DNA from: Paenibacillus sp. 1_12
GTDB lineage: Bacteria > Bacillota > Bacilli > Paenibacillales > NBRC-103111
Direction: 5' to 3'
Length of the DNA: 64,000 nucleotides
Assembly (NCBI RefSeq): GCF_900114475.1
Contig: NZ_FOTE01000003.1
Coordinates: 474,667 to 538,666 of the forward strand
Both the position numbers and the translations under genes were made by a program. Positions 61,584-64,000 of this stretch are shown piece by piece. The notes under the pieces were generated by a model. That model saw only the letters and a list, made by a program, of their open reading frames with translations, was not told where the DNA came from and ran no database searches. Every line of letters begins with the position of its first letter. The stretch's first letter is position 1.

Positions 61584-63995
61584 ATGGCATATTTGAATTT
61601 GATTGGGGCCACAGTAGTATATTCCAAGGAAGCCAAAGGTGCAGAAGCCAAGGCGGTTGATGTTCTAATTGAGGAGCTGGATAAACGAACAGGAGTCTTG
61701 TTAAGCCGCGCAAATGGTTATCCAAAAGGAAACGTTCCGGTTATAGCGATAGGTACAAAGGAGTCCTTTGCGTCACTCGATGAGGGTGAGGATTGCCGAC
61801 GTTTGCCTAAGGGTCTTCCAACCCTTAAAGCGGAAGGTTATGTAATTCGTACCGTGTCAGATGCCGACTGCCATACGGTTTATATCAATGGCGCAGATGC
61901 CCGTGGCGTAATGTACGGAGTGGGAAAGCTGCTGCGATCCTTAAAGTGGAGTGATAACGTCTTACAGTTGGAACACGAGCTCAACCTGAATGAATCTCCG
62001 AGCTTCCCTCTGCGTGGCCATCAGCTTGGCTACAGACCCAAAAACAATGCTTATGATGCTTGGAGCACGAATCAATTTGACCAATATATTCGGGATCTGG
62101 CTATTTTCGGAGCCAACAGCATCGAAATATTGCCGCCAAGAACGGATGATGATGCTATAGGGCCAGTGATGAAGGTCGAACCGATGGAAATGATGATTCA
62201 ATTATCAGAAATCATTCATTCCTATGGGATGGATACGTGGGTCTGGTATCCGAATATGGGAGGAGACTACTCGAATCCGAATACGATTGAAGCGGAGCTG
62301 GCTGAGCGGGAGCATATATTCAGCAGTGTTCCGCATATTCAGCATATCTTCATCCCAGGAAGCGATCCGGGAGATATGGAGCCTGAACCGTTATTTAAAT
62401 GGTGCGAACAAGTAGCCCATTTGCTGAATCGTTACCACCCTGACGCTAAGCTTTGGTTATCGCCTCAAGTTATGAACGGGGATCCGACTGCATGGAAAAA
62501 GGGATTTTACGAGCAGCTGAGCAAGGAGCCTGCATGGCTGGGCGGAATTGTATTCGGTCCTCATGTGGACGAAGCATTATCGGAGCTACGGAGGATTGTT
62601 CCGCAAAAATATCCGATTCGACGTTATGAGGACATCACTCATAATTTCCATTGCCAATATCCGGTCACAGATTGGGACCTCTCCTTCGCATTAACCTTGG
62701 GCAGGGAAAGCAGCAATCCTCGCCCGTTGGCGCAGAAGCATATTCATAACGAGCTGGCCTCTTATGCTATCGGTAATCTTTCTTATTCGGAAGGTATTAA
62801 TGACGACGTCAATAAATTTATTTGGAACGATCAGGATTGGAACCCACAGACGCCAGCTGTCGAAACGTTGCGGGATTTTGCCAGATGGTTTATTAGCTGT
62901 GAGCAGGCGGATGGAGTGGCTCAAGGCTTACTGGCTTTGGAGAACAACTGGATCGGCCCTCTGGCAGCTAATGATGGTGTGGAAGTCACCCTGCTGCAGT
63001 GGCAGCAGATGGAAAGAGAGGCATCTGAGCGCGTATTGAACAATTATCGCTTCCAGATGGGTTTGCTGCGTGCCTACTTTGATGCCTACACCAAAAGGCG
63101 GCTTTTCTACGAAACCGAGCTGGAATATAGAGCCAAAGAAGCGCTTCGGGATGCGAAGCAATTAGGAGCGCTGGGTGCTGTGCAGCAAGCTGAACAGATT
63201 CTTGCCCGGGCTGTGACAGAGCTGGTAGCCCAGGATTACCGCAGACGCTGCGAGGAGCTGGCCGACAAACTGTTTGCCAACATCGGATACCAGTTGACCG
63301 TGTCACGGCATTATGCGATAGCTCAGGATCGAGGCGCTTTTATGGATGCGATCAATGCTCCCTTGAACGATGCCCGTTGGCTGCTCATCAAGTGTGCCTT
63401 GATCAAGAAGGAGCAGGATGAGGCCAAGCAACTAGCGATGATCGATGAGGTTTTGAACCGGATCAATCCGGGGCCTGGCGGATTTTATGACAATTTGGGC
63501 TCGTTTCGCAGCAACACCCGTATAGACCCGGGACAGGGATGGGAACAAGACCCCGGCTACCTGTACTCGCCGAGAACGGCTCATGCGGTTTACTTGCTAT
63601 CAGGTACGCGTGCGGAAGCAAAAGAGAAGGAACTTGGCGGTATTCCACTTGCCTGGATCAATCATATTAATGTGATGCTCGATACCCCGATCATCATTCG
63701 TTATGATCAGTTGGACCCATCCTCCGATTACATAGTGAAAGTCGCATATGTAGGAGAGATTGGTGTGGAAGCGCATAAGGCTGTCCAGGTAAAGCTAACG
63801 GCTAATGATACCTATGTGGTCGAAGAGAACCTGCTGGTGAACGGGTCAACAGTAACGATCCGTGAATCACTCATTCCCCGGGAAGTGGTTAGCAGTGGTG
63901 AGCTGAAGTTAACCTTTCTTCGCACCCAAGGCACCAAGCGATTGAATATAGGAGAAATCTGGTTGGTCCGAAGTGATCGAAGCGAGCAAATATGA
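61584..63995 (+). CDS. putative glycoside hydrolase with GH20/GH67-type N-terminal domain
   Basis: This is an 803-residue protein without a signal peptide. Residues 1-135 form an alpha/beta domain like the zincin-like fold domain preceding GH20, GH84 and GH67 catalytic barrels (VIAIGTKESF, YVIRTVSDADCHTVYINGADARGVMYGVGKLLR). The following barrel begins SPSFPLRGHQLGYRPKNNAYDAW and contains NSIEILPP, HIFIPGSDPGDMEPEP and KLWLSPQVMN. The C-terminal part (about 510-800) is helical then beta-rich. The catalytic acids and substrate cannot be fixed by eye. GAGGAGG lies before the ATG. A cre-like promoter suggests catabolic use. It ends just before the right edge. Confidence 0.75.
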   Translation: MAYLNLIGATVVYSKEAKGAEAKAVDVLIEELDKRTGVLLSRANGYPKGNVPVIAIGTKESFASLDEGEDCRRLPKGLPTLKAEGYVIRTVSDADCHTVYINGADARGVMYGVGKLLRSLKWSDNVLQLEHELNLNESPSFPLRGHQLGYRPKNNAYDAWSTNQFDQYIRDLAIFGANSIEILPPRTDDDAIGPVMKVEPMEMMIQLSEIIHSYGMDTWVWYPNMGGDYSNPNTIEAELAEREHIFSSVPHIQHIFIPGSDPGDMEPEPLFKWCEQVAHLLNRYHPDAKLWLSPQVMNGDPTAWKKGFYEQLSKEPAWLGGIVFGPHVDEALSELRRIVPQKYPIRRYEDITHNFHCQYPVTDWDLSFALTLGRESSNPRPLAQKHIHNELASYAIGNLSYSEGINDDVNKFIWNDQDWNPQTPAVETLRDFARWFISCEQADGVAQGLLALENNWIGPLAANDGVEVTLLQWQQMEREASERVLNNYRFQMGLLRAYFDAYTKRRLFYETELEYRAKEALRDAKQLGALGAVQQAEQILARAVTELVAQDYRRRCEELADKLFANIGYQLTVSRHYAIAQDRGAFMDAINAPLNDARWLLIKCALIKKEQDEAKQLAMIDEVLNRINPGPGGFYDNLGSFRSNTRIDPGQGWEQDPGYLYSPRTAHAVYLLSGTRAEAKEKELGGIPLAWINHINVMLDTPIIIRYDQLDPSSDYIVKVAYVGEIGVEAHKAVQVKLTANDTYVVEENLLVNGSTVTIRESLIPREVVSSGELKLTFLRTQGTKRLNIGEIWLVRSDRSEQI

Positions 63996-64000
63996 GGATG

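Overview
The window looks like a chromosomal segment from a spore-forming, carbohydrate-degrading Bacillota of the Paenibacillus type. The evidence is a complete GerA-type germinant-receptor operon, a PrkA sporulation kinase, an AbrB-family regulator, GlnR/TnrA-type operators, two membrane-anchored AraC-type sugar-sensing regulators with ABC-transport genes, and good Shine-Dalgarno sites before most genes. No rRNA, tRNA, phage, insertion sequence or CRISPR array was seen. The assignment is inferred from gene content; no database search was possible.

Layout. 1-10.3 kb is core physiology: a partial ammonium transporter (minus strand, running off the left edge), a YugN-like gene, an HtrA protease followed by its probable two-component system, ispH, a DUF2062 membrane protein, DAHP synthase, and a GSI-beta glutamine synthetase under two GlnR-type boxes. 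10.3-14.7 kb has a membrane AraC regulator divergent from a solute-binding lipoprotein, followed by the relic of a dockerin-like domain. 14.7-20.8 kb has a DUF1800/DUF1501 secreted pair, serC, an orphan PhoP-like regulator, trmL, an AbrB-type regulator with a zinc ribbon, and a very small membrane peptide.

20.8-29.2 kb is a carbohydrate-response island. A minus-strand operon (YesM-type kinase, YesN-type regulator, a coiled-coil membrane protein, a phosphodiester glycosidase) faces a permease-permease-binding protein ABC operon. 29.4-37.1 kb holds an MFS transporter colliding tail to tail with the gerA-C-(small)-B operon, then a polysaccharide deacetylase and a DUF2161 nuclease-fold protein. 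37.1-42.8 kb has prkA behind a tandem array of hairpin elements, a small membrane peptide, a Gly/His/Tyr-Pro-rich small protein, a LytTR-PAS-histidine kinase fusion and a methyltransferase.

42.8-57.2 kb has a LacI regulator divergent from a very large clan GH-A glycosidase, a DUF2334 deacetylase-like protein with FG-GAP repeats, a MATE exporter, a cell-wall amidase, an orphan response regulator and sbcDC. 57.2-64 kb has a large inverted repeat, a pirin operon, a TetR regulator with its own palindromic operator, a VC0807-like membrane protein, a GNAT acetyltransferase, deoD and a large putative glycoside hydrolase behind a cre-like promoter.

The most unusual signal is a recurrent leader element. 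A conserved 13-nt sequence, a hairpin whose stem covaries, and CTnAGGAGG lie directly before the start codons of two unrelated genes, yesM and prkA. At prkA the element forms a tandem array. Other points of interest are the LytTR-kinase fusion, the GlnR-type boxes on a GSI-beta gene, and the ~120-nt inverted repeat after sbcC.
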